Assembly: GCA_020205615.1 (NCBI GenBank)
Contig: CM035151.1
Span: 45,499,409 to 45,563,408 of the forward strand
Length of the DNA: 64,000 nt
Direction: 5' to 3'
From: Panax quinquefolius
Taxonomy: Eukaryota > Streptophyta > Magnoliopsida > Apiales > Araliaceae
Shown: positions 1-10,648 of the stretch, piece by piece
Numbering within the stretch: the stretch's first letter is position 1
Layout of the letters: each line of letters opens with the position of its first letter
Program-made: the position numbers and the translations under genes
Notes under the pieces: model-generated
Database searches by the model: none
What the model saw: the letters and a program-made list of their open reading frames with translations, nothing else
What the model was told of the DNA's origin: nothing

Positions 1-1200
1 TGGACAGGTACATGAACAGGGGAACATCATCACTAGGTGGTACCAAAACAAGAGCTTTGACTAGCTGCTTTTTGATTATAAGGAAGGCCTTCTGACATTC
101 ATCATTTCATTTCATAGAGGAGTTTTTCCTTAACAACTTGAAGATAGGCTCATAGGTTGTTGTGAGTTTGGAGATGAATCTGCTGATGAAGTTGATTCTT
201 TCCAAAAATCCCCGTATTTCCTTCTTTGTCTGAGGAATGGGCATTTCTATGATGGCCTGGATTTTGGTGGGATCCAGCTCAATCCCCTTGTGGCTGACTA
301 GGAATCCTAGAAACTTGCCTAATTTAACTCCAAAGGCGCACTTGGCTGGATTCAACTTCAAGTTGTACTTACGCAACCTGTTGAAGAGCATTCTGAGATG
401 GTCTAAGTGGTCTTCCTCCCTTCGGGACTTGACAATGATGTCATCCACGTAGATCTCTATCTCCTTGTGCATTAAATCGTGGAATAGAGCCATCATGGCT
501 CGCTGGTAGGTAGCTTCGGCATTGATGAGGCCGAATGACAACCGTCTATAGCAAAAGGTTCCCCAAGGAGTGATGAATGTAGTTTTCTCACGATCCACTT
601 CAGCAACCATGATTTGATGGTACCCCGTGAAACACTCAGCAAACGAGTACATATCGTATTGAGAAGTATTGTAAATGAGAATGTGGATAAATGGCACGGG
701 AAAGCTATCTTTAAGGCAAGCTTTATTTAGATCCTGGTAATCCACGTAAACTCTCACCTTTCCTCCTGGTTTAGGCATGGGGACTATGTTAGATAGCCAT
801 TCAGGGTATGTGGATACCATGATGATGTTTGCTTGAAATTGTTTCACAATTTCTTTTTTAACTTTTAAACTTCACTCCAGCGTTTACCTGACTGGCTTGA
901 ATCCCTCTTTAATGGGAATGCGATGAATGACTATATCAGTGGACAAACCCACCATATCTTTATGAGACCATGCAAACACATCCTAGAATTAGGTTAATAG
1001 TGTAACCATGTCATTCCTTTAGTTTGAAGTGAGGTATGTACCAATCTGGATTAGTTTAGGGCTTTTTAAGGTTCCGAGATTGAATGAGGTGGTTTGATCA
1101 AGGTTTGGTTTGGGTTTGTATTCGACCCATTCTTTGATCTCCTAAGGTATCTCAATGTCCTCTTGTATTTCCATCAAGTTTGTGTCCAACTTTTCATCAA
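1..1200 (-). pseudogene. pol: Reverse transcriptase part of the host Ty3/gypsy pol (broken)
   Basis: An open minus-strand stretch at 847-107 encodes most of a Ty3/gypsy reverse transcriptase: a FAECFTGYHQI block, a TPWGTFCYRRLSFGL block and the catalytic YVDDIIVKS motif, followed by KFLGFLVSHKGIELDP. Upstream (850-1200) the pre-RT region with DVFAWSHKDMVGLSTD is readable but interrupted by several stops. At 107 a stop sits in a conserved WNDECQ-type context (K*NDECQKAF), consistent with TGG to TGA, and the frame then continues towards RNase H at the left edge. The RT is therefore partial and inactive. At about 1200 it is cut by LINE sequence. Confidence 0.9.
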
Positions 1201-1339
1201 AGTTACAATACTTGTGGAGAAAAGACACTTTATCAGCAAGCACATGCACATCTAACTTTAGAGTCTTGAAAAAAATGCTTTCACTTAATATATATGAAAC
1301 TGTTCAATCATACAAAGTGTTAGAATGTAATGACAAAAC
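1200..1339 (+). pseudogene. LINE segment 1 (5'-truncated end)
   Basis: Short stretch between the host RT region and copia A. It is assigned to the LINE because removing copia A (with one AAAAC) joins it to LINE segment 2. Its own coding signal is weak; no firm RT motif is visible. The exact left boundary with the minus-strand gypsy reading frame is uncertain (about 1195-1215), and I found no target duplication for the LINE itself. Confidence 0.45.
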
Positions 1340-2035
1340 TGAAAGTAGTATGCACACAAGTCAATCATGTTTGATGATAAAAAATATACTTTATAACAAT
1401 CTTATTCATTTATTAATAAAAAGTATTTATTTATTAAAGGCTTTTAAATTATCTACATGATGTTGTTTTATAATATGTGATAAACCCATAGTTTTAAGCA
1501 AGGCTTTTAGAATAATGATGATGATCATTCTAATGAGATCTAAATTCTTAGAAAGCTTAAAACTAAAATAGTTCCCAATCGTTGGATTGCTAAATTGGGG
1601 ATTAGTGAATCCGGATAGATTGGTACATACGTTGCTTGCTCATTGGATGAGGATGATTGATCTCATGATCATTTGTGTGAAGACACTAAAACAAGTATGT
1701 AGGTGCTTATTAGAGAATAAGTTCACTAAACGTGGCTCGCTAAGGAATACCTAATGGAGTTTTACTTGTCTGTCAATAGGAATTCTCAGTAGTGATAGTA
1801 AGTACAAGTAATCCTTGGACTTGAGATCATCATAGTATCTTGTGTATGATGAGTTATACTTTGACTTATTCCTTAAGACCCTTAGGGTATATCAAAGGGT
1901 ATGCTTGGGTATAATAAGTTGTACATGGAGATAATGTATGATCAATAAAGAATCTACCGCTTCTAGTAAAAGAAGAGATATGTCCTATGTGATTCGATAA
2001 ATAACAACCCAGTAGTCCTTGGCCAAGGCAGAATG

Positions 2036-2735
2036 AAATTAGAAAGGAGTTTCTAATTTATATTATTTGGGGTTATGCATTTAAGTGTCGAAATACATAT
2101 AATTAAATAAAATAAGACTTGACAAAAATTCCATGTCTTATATTTAATTGGACATCAGATGGTGGAAGGATTGAATTATACGATAACTATTTACTCAAAG
2201 GTTCTTTTATGATTAATGTTAAAATCAGATTATCCGGAAAGTCGTTAATCACTGTGGAGGCTTATCCCTATTGTAGAATAAATATTATTTATTTAAATAA
2301 ATTATTAGTTTAATTTATTTATTTAAATAAAATTAGAATTGTTCTAATTGATTTATTCACAAACCGATTTAATATGGAGAACCTAAAGGGTCACACCATA
2401 AAAGGAAGAATAATTATTTAAGATGTTAATGGCATAATCGTAATAATATGTTAAGTATATTTAATTCAATCTATAGTGATGTAATAAATTAAATAGCTTA
2501 ATATTTATTATTTAATATTTTAGAAATATTAAATATAAATTAATAAGAGGAGTCTTATTAATATTATTACAATTATTATTATTTTAATTTCTAAAGGTGT
2601 TTATGAATTAATTTAATATAAGTACTCTCATTTATTCCTAATAGGATTAGGAGGGAAAATTAGTTAAAGGAGTTTAATTAATTATCCCTAATAAGATTAG
2701 GGAGCTTAATTAATTAAAGGATTTTAATTAATTAA
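2036..2735 (+). repeat. Short hairpins with GGAG-type loops in the copia A 5' LTR
   Basis: Inverted repeats seen directly: 2036-2059 (arm AAATTAGAAA, loop GGAG, perfect 10 bp), 2539-2562 (arm ATTAATAAGA, loop GGAG, perfect 10 bp), 2659-2682 (arm ATTAGTTAAA, loop GGAG, 9 of 10), 2685-2703 (arm TCCCTAAT, loop AAG, perfect 8 bp) and 2706-2735 (13 bp perfect arms, loop GGAT). Another lies beside the TATA box near 2785. The stems differ in sequence but each is self-complementary. The same set recurs in the other three LTRs of this family. Confidence 0.8.
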
Positions 2736-2775
2736 AATAAAACCCAATTCCTTAATTGTTAAGGAGGGTTGTCCA

Positions 2776-2788
2776 CATCTATAAATAA
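2776..2788 (+). promoter_or_regulatory. TATA-like box in the copia LTR
   Basis: CTATAAATA-type motif in the sequence CACATCTATAAATAA, at the same place in all four LTRs of the family (about 2778, 10070, 28885 and 36180). Its conserved position about 420 bp before the LTR end suggests it is the element's promoter; the start site cannot be read from sequence. Confidence 0.6.
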
Positions 2789-3205
2789 AAGGAGTCTTAT
2801 TATGGGTGTAAGGGGTTGTTGACTTTTACAACAGATGTAATTCCAATAGTTGGGAGAGTACGCTACTTTTCTATAGAGATAGAAAACTAGTGTTTGAGCC
2901 AAATACCCATCTTCTTGAATCTTTCTTCTTCCTTGGTGGATCACCTCTAGAGGCCAAACATTTGGGTGTCTAACGTTGATCAAAGGAAAGAACCAAACCC
3001 GGTGGATTGGAGGTGAACTTGTACCTGAGGAAGCTCGGATCTTCAAGGGTATGATTCTTGTTCTTATCTTTTCGTTTAATTAATAATTGTGCATAAAGGG
3101 TGATTCGGGTATATGGTTTGTAAAAAATTTTAAACTATGTTTTTTACACGTTTCCGCTAATTTTGTGCAATTTGATTGCGTTCAAGAATATTACAAACCT
3201 AACAG

Positions 3206-3218
3206 TGGTATCAGAGCC
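3206..3218 (+). other. Primer binding site of copia A (tRNA-iMet type)
   Basis: TGGTATCAGAGCC begins two bases after the 5' LTR. It matches the complement of the 3' end of plant initiator tRNA-Met, the usual primer of plant copia elements, and fixes the element on the plus strand. Confidence 0.9.
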
Positions 3219-3402
3219 AAACCTTCATGCATATTATTAATTATTTTAATTTGATATGTATATTGATATGTGTTTAGAACAATTTAATTGGGCATAAATT
3301 TATTGTATAAAAAAAATAGCGAAGCTTTTATTTCTTTAAAATCGGTAATCCTGCAAATGTTGTAAAGCTTCGATTTTTCTAGAATATTGCTTGAGCTCTT
3401 TG

Positions 3403-3403
<1 letters not shown>

Positions 3404-3456
<53 letters not shown>
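3404..3456. repeat. (TA)n microsatellite in the copia A leader
   Basis: Uninterrupted TA dinucleotide run of about 50 bp between the PBS and gag. Copia B has TA runs at a different place (29667-29727), so these expanded independently. Confidence 0.95.
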
Positions 3457-3457
<1 letters not shown>

Positions 3458-3751
3458 AACTTGGAACGTGAATCATTGTTTTCCATTAACATGGTCCTGT
3501 AACATGAATGTGATTTTATATATATTAAGTTTCCTTCCTGTACAAAAGGAATGACCCACATGAAAAGTGATTCACGTAAATGGATTCAGGAAATCAAGCT
3601 TAAACCGTGATTCGCTGCTATGATTTCAAGTGCTCACGATGTAGTTAGCCAGAAATCCTCTAATTCGTGAATCATTTTTTTTCCACGATCTGGCCACGCG
3701 GTTAATATAAATATTATATATATATATATATATATTTTTAATATTTTTATA

Positions 3752-4262
3752 ATTAAAATAAAAGTTTATTTTAATCTTAAAATAAAAGATTTATTTTAAT
3801 CTTAAAATAAAAGGTTTATTTTAATTTTAAAATTAAATTTCATGCTAACTAATTAGAGTTGAAATTGGATTCCATGATAACTAATTGGAGTTAAAATTGA
3901 TTCCATGTTTCCTTAAATAAAAGAGTTTATTCAAAATAAAAGAGTTTATTTGTGAATATGAAAAAGAATCACCTTTCCTTAAATAAAGGAGTTTATTTAG
4001 ATATGAAATAAGATTTCATATTATTCAAAATAAATGAGTTTATTTGTGAATAGAAAGAGAATCCGTGTTTCCTTTAATAAAGGAGTTTATTTTTATTTTA
4101 CATGGAATTGATTCCATAATTAATTAAAATAAAGGAGTTTATTTTGATTAAAGATTTTGATTAAAATAAAATAGTTTATTTTATTCAAAATTGGATAAAT
4201 TAAAATAAAATAGTTTTCTTTTGATTTAAATTTGGATTAAAATAAAGGAGTTTATTTTGATT
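3752..4262 (+). repeat. Array of AAATAAA-loop-TTTATTT hairpin units in the copia A leader
   Basis: About 12 imperfect units in 510 bp. Each has arm AAATAAA (often extended to ATTAAAATAAA), a short loop (GGAG, AGAG, TGAG, ATAG or AG) and arm TTTATTT. The first unit has perfect 11 bp arms. Spacers between units vary, so this is not a simple tandem repeat. It lies in the untranslated leader between the PBS and gag; copia B has the same array at 29741-30488. Confidence 0.85.
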
Positions 4263-5002
4263 AAAAAAAATAGATTTTATACTAACTAAATTTGCTCATT
4301 AAATGATATCAATATATATATTGAATGTTTATTATTCATGAGATGAATGTTATTTATTGATGCATATGGTGATGTGTATGATAATAAATGAGATTGATTA
4401 TGGACTATTGACCAATGTGATTGGATTTTATTTTAGTTGGATGCATAAATGTATGAGTTTTATTAAATGGGGTCTGCGTACCTCGCCTTCTCTAATTTTT
4501 CTTAATGTAAATTCTATCTCCCTCCTATGTACATCCCCTTGACTGCTGATCAAGATTTCTATTTATTTTAAATAGTTTTGTAATAGGAATAGTTAGAACA
4601 AAATTTTTAAGAATTGGAGATCAAGGAGCAAGGAGCGCGTGAAGACCCGTTTGTAATGGAGCCCGGGTTTTAATGTAATAGTTATATTTAAATATTAATT
4701 TTTGCACCCCTAGGGTTTGACCTATTGGTTCACTTGGTGGATCTAGTGAACCGAACTAGAATAAAAGTCCATAATCAATCCAGATAGAATATAGTATGAT
4801 ATATGTGCATGCTTATACTATATATATATTATATATTATGCAAACATGCTTCACATGATAATTAATATGACGCGTATTTTATATATATATGTGCATGCAC
4901 GCTAAACAAGATGAGACAAATTAATAACAAACCCCTCAAATTTTTTATATTAAGTCCTAAGCGTTCAAAGATATTTGGAATATCAAACGTCGCCTTCTAA
5001 CA

Positions 5003-5360
5003 TGATAAAAATTAATAGAGTATTAAATATTTAATATGAGTTTGTTGTGTCACCACAAGGCAAGTATTAAGTATTTAAGATGTTAATTTATCACATTTGA
5101 TGCTTATAAAGAAAATTGAACAATATTGTTTTGTTGTGTCACCACAAGGACGATATTTTTCTCTTTTGAATATATAGAGTGCTAGGTTGGACTTAACTTG
5201 GATAATTTTGATTCGGATGTGCCACCACTTGATCAAAATAATCTAAGAGGTAAAATACAAGGAGTTACATAGTTGATGTAATTGACAAGAGTTGTCTACC
5301 TATTTATTTATATATAGTTTATTGTGTCACCACAAGGCTATATACATTTGAAATGAGATC
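5003..5360 (+). repeat. Four large hairpins with a shared core before gag, copia A
   Basis: The core TTGTGTCACCACAAGG occurs at 5045-5060, 5134-5149 and 5332-5347, with a variant (TGTGCCACCACTTG) at 5219-5232. Each is flanked by different but complementary arms. Around the first, arms extend over 5003-5040 and 5061-5093 with bulges. Around the third, 5197-5213 pairs with 5231-5247 at about 14 of 17 positions. Around the fourth, TATATATAG pairs with CTATATACA. Copia B keeps all four (31270, 31359, 31443, 31547). Confidence 0.75.
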
Positions 5361-5541
5361 CTTTTTCTCACTAGCAAATCTTTAATTAGATTTTGCCGAA
5401 CTATATATATTGAGGGTAATATAGTTTGAAGAAAATAGTGGGAGATACCAATTTAAAACAAGTCCTAATTTATTTTGGTAATTAATAAAAGAATGTATGT
5501 TAAAATGTTGTTAATTACAAATTCATTTACAGATTTTTACA

Positions 5542-6345
5542 ATGTCTAAATTACTATCACTGCGAAACATATTAGATGTTATTTAACCGGACCGAATTAC
5601 TCGGATTGGTTAAGGAATTTGAGAATAGTTCTCATGGCTAAAAAACTATCTTATATCCTTAATACACATATCCCTGCAATGGTTGCAGACAATGCCTCCG
5701 AGGAAGAGATTGCTACTTTTAGAAAGTGGCAAGATGATGCACAGTTGGCTCAATGCATGATGCTCGCATCCATGAGTAACGAGCTTCAGCGTCAACATGA
5801 AACTATGGATGCTCTTACTATATTCCTACACATCAAGTAGTTGATGGTGAGGAAAGTAGGACTTATATATATATCAGATATCTAAGGAGCTCTTCCGATC
5901 TAGAATGACCGATGACACTATAGTATAGATAAAAGTCCTTAACATAATCAATTTGATTGATCAATTAGGACAACGAGTTTTGTCATGGAAGGAGAGTTGA
6001 GCCAAGATTTGATCTTGCACTCACTTCCGTACTCCTTTCACAATTGTTGTTAATTTTTCATATGAACAAGCTAGATATCAGCCTCGCTAATTTGCTTAAC
6101 ATATTGAAAAATGTTGAGAGTCACTTTCCAACCAAGAAAGACCATGTCTTACTGGTAGGGGCCAAAGGATCTTCTAAAAAGAAGAACGATTCAAAGAAGG
6201 TAAATAGAAAGGCAAAAACAAAGGATAATAAGAACAAAGTTGATACGGATAGCAAAGGAGTTTGCTTCCACTGCAATAAGCCTGGACACTGGAAAGAAAA
6301 TGCAAGAAATATCTTGCAGAAGCTAACCAAAGAAACTTAGTGAAG
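5542..6345 (+). pseudogene. gag: Copia A gag remnant with zinc knuckle (broken)
   Basis: The start is placed at ATG 5542 (MSK...), where the similarity to copia Gag begins; the frame soon breaks. Open pieces at 5619-5840 (FRKWQDDAQLAQCMMLASMS) and 6044-6340 (FHMNKLDISLANLL) are typical plant copia Gag segments, with a lysine-rich tail. A CCHC zinc knuckle at 6263-6303 reads CFHCNKPGHWKEN and then loses its last cysteine through a one-base frameshift; the cysteine codon is present in the next frame. Gag would coat and package element RNA; this copy cannot make the full protein. Confidence 0.85.
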
Positions 6346-6949
6346 TTTCGGTTATAAATACAAATTTGTTCATGATTTAAAATAATTTTTCTTTAAGTCA
6401 AGGTTCTACTTGGGTATTTGATACCAGCTTTGGTTATCATAAATATAGATTTATGAAGGGACCAAGTAGAAGTAGAAAGCTAAACAATCACAAGCATTCC
6501 TATGTGTGGGAAATGAAGTAAAGGTTGTTGTATTAGCCATAGAAACTTATAGTTTAGCAATCCCTACGAGCAAATCTATTAAGTCAATAAGTTGTTATTG
6601 TATTTCAGTTCTTGTTAGAAACATTATTTCCATTTTGTTGTTGGACAATGAAATCTTTGGTATTATATTTAAGAACAATTGTTGTTCTATTTATAATAAT
6701 AATGTTTTGTATAGAACTGGAATATTACTTAATGGATTTTGTATACTTGACTTACGTGAAAATAATTTTATAAATTGAACAAACTAGTATAAGAAAAGGA
6801 GATGATCATTCGAAGAGTTGAATGTGTGTATTTGCTGAAATACAAGTGTGAATTATTTGAAAGGTTCAAAGAATTCAGAAGTGAAACAAATTGACAAAGT
6901 ATTAAGATTCTTTGATTAGATCAAGGAATAAATACTTGTGCAGTAAGTT

Positions 6950-7420
6950 TCTAGATCATCTCAAATGGTTTTCTCACAATGGACGCCTCCCGATACGCAA
7001 TAATTGTTTTATGTATCTGAAAGGAAAAATTGTACCTTGTTGGACATGGTGCGGTCCATAATAATTTTACGGATATTCTAGTATCCTTCTGGGATAATGC
7101 CCTAGAAATGGCTGCATATTTACGAAAATGTAACCTCAAAATCGAGCCCCAAGACTCCATAAAAGTTATGGAGAGGGAGGATTCCTAATCTTAAGTATGT
7201 TAAGATAAGGGGTTGTCCAACTTATATGAAAAGGTTTCAAAGGATAAGCTTGGGAAAAAATTTGACAAGTACAAATTTGTGGGACATCCTAAAGTAAGTT
7301 TAGGGCATATGTTCTATAATCCTACTTAGCAAAAGGTGTTTGTTGAGAAACATGCTACCTTCTAAGATAAAGATGTTTATCATTAAAGGGGCTAGTGGGA
7401 GGATAATAGATCTTGAAGAG
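6950..7420 (+). pseudogene. pol: Copia A integrase C-terminal remnant
   Basis: Fragments in shifting frames show a copia integrase: FWDNALEMAAYLRKC-like sequence around 7090-7130, then FDKYKFVGHPK-like sequence around 7262-7290 and a VFVEKHATF-like end near 7340-7360. Several stops and frameshifts interrupt it. The stretch 6346-6950 should hold the protease and the catalytic part of integrase but is too decayed for me to assign motifs. Confidence 0.65.
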
Positions 7421-7619
7421 TTAAAGAACCACAAAACACTATAAGTTAAACAAGAGGAACCTGTAGATAGACCTATTGTACCACAACTCAATCGTAAATC
7501 TGGAACAGTACCGAAGATACCTAAGAGGTATGGATTCATTATAGATGATGATAATGAGGTACACATCATAGAAGATGATGATCCAGTTACATACGATGAG
7601 GTAAGAGTTGTAGACACTC

Positions 7620-8000
7620 AGAGAAATGGTTCGAAGCAAACTTCTCAAATATGGAACGTTCATTTTGATGAGACAATCAAAAGAGTTTGATTTTATCAAA
7701 AACAAGAATGAACCTAGTGTGTACAAAAGGGCCAGTGGGAGCGTCGTGACATTCCTAGTATTATATGTTGATATATTACGGATAAGGAATGACATACCAA
7801 TGCTACAATCAGTAAAGATAAAGTTATCTAAACATTCCTCCATGAATGATTTGGGAAGAGTATCTTAATTGGGGATATAAATCTATCTAGATAGATTTAA
7901 AAGGATGCTCGACTTAACCCAAGGAACGTATATTCATTTGATGCTAAAGTCGTTCAGCATGACAAACTCCATGGGATATCTCATGTTGATGAGCCCTGGA
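7620..8000 (+). pseudogene. pol: Copia A reverse transcriptase remnant lacking one YVDD aspartate
   Basis: The open stretch 7626-7868 encodes a copia RT segment: EFDFIKNKNEPSVYKRASGS, then FLVLYVDILRIRND, then PMLQSVKIKLSKHSSMNDLG. The copia catalytic box is normally YVDD; here TATGTTGAT is followed directly by ATATTA, so the second Asp codon is absent. Copia B lacks the same codon. Upstream fingers of the RT are not recognisable. Confidence 0.85.
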
Positions 8001-8269
8001 GTGTATCTCTCTTAATAGTCCCCATAGACTCCTAAAAGAGAGATCGCATGAGTAAATATCATGTATGTAATGAAATATACAAGACATGATGTTGATCGGT
8101 CATATTCTAGAGAAGATCACTGTCAGACAGTGAAAAATATCTTAAAGTACTTTATTGGCACTAAGGATGTGATCATATTTATGGTGGGTCTAAATTAAAA
8201 CTAGAGGGCTTAACAGACTCAAGTTTTTCAGACATACCAAGACAACATAAAATCCACTTTAAGGTAAAG

Positions 8270-8620
8270 CGTTACCTTGAATGATGGTGCAGTGAATTGG
8301 AAAGGTTCCAAACAGCAAAGAGTGTCTGGTTTAGTGATAAAGACAAAGTATATAGCTGTAACTGAAGCTACAAGTTGATTGTTTGGATGAAAAGTTCATT
8401 ACAGAACTAGGAATAGTTCCAAAGTCTCATCTTGGATCTAAACATCTGTTGTAGCACTTTCATTTGATTATAAGAATCATTGAAAGATGAAAATCACTAT
8501 AGAGATAGTGAACTCTCAAGAACAACATTACATATCCATTTACTAAAGCTTATCCAACAGCAGGATAATCGTCACTTAGAAAAGAAGAGTATGAGATACC
8601 ATGGCGATTGGCTTTAGTGC
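8270..8620 (+). pseudogene. pol: Copia A RNase H remnant
   Basis: Broken frames contain VNWKGSKQQRVSGLVIKTKY followed by AVTEATS, the typical copia RNase H region, and a decayed C-terminus ending just before the 3' LTR. The purine tract at about 8621-8631 (CTAGTGGGAGAT) directly before TGAAAG serves as the plus-strand priming site. Confidence 0.7.
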
Positions 8621-8631
8621 TAGTGGGAGAT

Positions 8632-10517
8632 TGAAAGAAGTATGCACACAAGCCAATCATGTTTGATGATAAAGCATATACTTTATAACAATCTTATTCA
8701 TTTATTAATAAAAAGTATTTATTTATTAAAGGCTTTTAAATTATCTATATGATGTTGTTTTATAATATGTGATAAACCCATAGTTTTAAGCAATGCTTTT
8801 AGAATAATGATGATGATCATTCTAATGAGATCTAAATTCTTAGAAAGGTTAAAACTAAAATAGTTCCCAATCGTTGAATTACTAAATTGGGAATTAGTGA
8901 ATCCGGATAGATTGGTACATACGTTGCTTGCTCATTGGATGAGGATGATTGATCTCATGATCATTTGTGTGGAGACACTAAAAGCAAGTATTTAGGTGCT
9001 TATTAGAGAATAAGTTCACTGAACGTTTCTCGCTATGGAATACCTAATGGAGTTTTACTTGCCCATCAATAGGAATTTCTGTAGTGATAGTAGTACAAGT
9101 AATCCTTGGACTTGAGATCATCATAGTATCTTGTGTATGATGAGTTATACTTTGACTTATTCCTTAAGACCCTTAGGGTATATCAAAGGGTATGCTTGGG
9201 TATAATAAGTTGTACATGGAGAAAATGTATGATCAATAAAGAATCTACCGCTTCTAGTAAAAGAAGAGATATGTCCTATGTGATTCGATAAATAACAACC
9301 CAGTAGTCCTTGGCCAAGGCAGAATGAAATTAGAAAGGAGTTTCTAATTTGCATTATTTGGGGTTGTGCATTTAAGAGTCGAAATACATATAATTAAATA
9401 AAATAAGACTTGACAGAAATTCCATGTCTTATATTTAATTGGGACATTGTATGGTGGAAGGATTGAATTGTACGGTAACTATTTATTCAAATTTTCTTTT
9501 ATGATTAATGTTGAAATCTATATTATCTGGAAAGTCGTTAATCGCTAGGGAGGCTTATCCCTATTGTAGAATAAATATTATTTATTTAAATAAATTATTA
9601 GTTTAATTTATTTATTTAAATAAGATTAGAATTGTTCTAATTGATTTATTCACAATCGGTTTAATATGGAGAACCTAAAGGGTCACACCATAAAAGGAAG
9701 AATAATTATTTAAGAAGTTAATGGCATAATCGTAATAATATAGTTAAGTATATTTAATTTAATCTATAATGATAGAATAAATTAAATAGCTTAATATTTA
9801 TTATTTAATATTTTGAAATATTAATATAAATTAATAAGAGGAGTCTTATTAATATTATTACAATTATTATTATTTTAATTTCTAAAGGAGTTTAGGAATT
9901 AATTTAATATAAGTACTCTCATTTATTCCAAATAGGATTAGGAGGGAAAATTAGTTAAAGGAGTTTAATTAATTTTCCCTAATAAGATTAGGGAGCTTAA
10001 TTAATTAAAGGATTTTAATTAATTAAAATAAAACCCAATTCTTTAATTGTTAAGTAGGGTTGCCCACATCTATAAATAAGAGGAGTCTTATTATGGGTGT
10101 AAGGGGTTGTTGACTTTAACAACCGGTGTAATTTCAATAGTTGGGAGAGTACGCTACTTTTCTATAGAGATAGAAAACTAGGGTTTGAGCCAAATACCCA
10201 TCTTCTTGAATCTTTCTTCTTCCTTGGTGGATCACCTCTAGAGGCCAAACACTTGGGTGACTAACGTTGATCAAAGGAAGGAACCAAACCCGGTGGATTC
10301 AAATTGAACGCGAAAAGGATTGGAGGTGAACTTTTACCTGAGGAAACTCGGATCTTCAAGGGTATGATTCTTGTTCTTATCTTTTCGTTTAATTAATAAT
10401 TGTGCATAAAGGGTGATCCGGGTATATAATTTGTAAAAAAATTTAAACTATGTTTTTTACACGTTTCTACTAATTTTGTGCAATTTGATTGCATTCAAGA
10501 ATATTACAAACCTAACA
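8632..10517 (+). repeat. 3' LTR of copia A
   Basis: 1886 bp, TGAAAG...CTAACA, followed by the target duplication AAAAC at 10518-10522. It has the same TATA-like box (about 10070) and hairpins as the 5' LTR. The two LTRs of A look more diverged from each other than the two LTRs of B, so A appears to be the older insertion. Confidence 0.93.
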
Positions 10518-10648
10518 AAAACAACTGCAAATATTGTACAGAAAGTAAGTAGTTATTGTTATCAACAAGGCAGAGGGAGTTTCTGCCCTTTTTACCCTCA
10601 TCGGTAAATGCAAGGAGTGCTGCTCCAGGTTTCCAATTGGGTAGTCTC
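10518..10648 (+). pseudogene. LINE segment 2 (RT domain)
   Basis: Plus-strand codons 10590-10648 read VNARSAAPGFQLGS, the start of the conserved LINE RT block that continues as LPAKFLGVPL at 15655. The two parts are contiguous once 10649-15653 and one GTCTC are removed. A coding block split exactly at the duplication is strong evidence that the intervening DNA is an insertion. Confidence 0.85.

Larger units (their letters stand above)
1340..3204 (+). repeat. 5' LTR of copia A
   Basis: 1865 bp, TG...CA ends. It matches 8632-10517 along its length with scattered substitutions. It lacks a short segment near 3005 that the 3' LTR has at about 10299-10319, between GGATT repeats, as expected for a slippage deletion. 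A TATA-like box lies near its 3' end, and several perfect inverted repeats with purine loops lie in its 3' half. Confidence 0.93.
1340..10517 (+). mobile_element. Ty1/copia element A, full length, coding-dead
   Basis: Complete LTR retrotransposon: two LTRs of about 1.87 kb beginning TGAAAG and ending CTAACA, a 5.4 kb internal region, an iMet-type PBS just after the 5' LTR and a purine tract just before the 3' LTR. It is flanked by a perfect 5 bp target duplication AAAAC at 1335-1339 and 10518-10522. Internal remnants run gag, integrase, RT, RNase H, which is the Ty1/copia order. Every coding part has stops or frameshifts. It inserted into the LINE. Copia B (27446-36622) is a second member of the same family with almost the same length. 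Confidence 0.95.
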
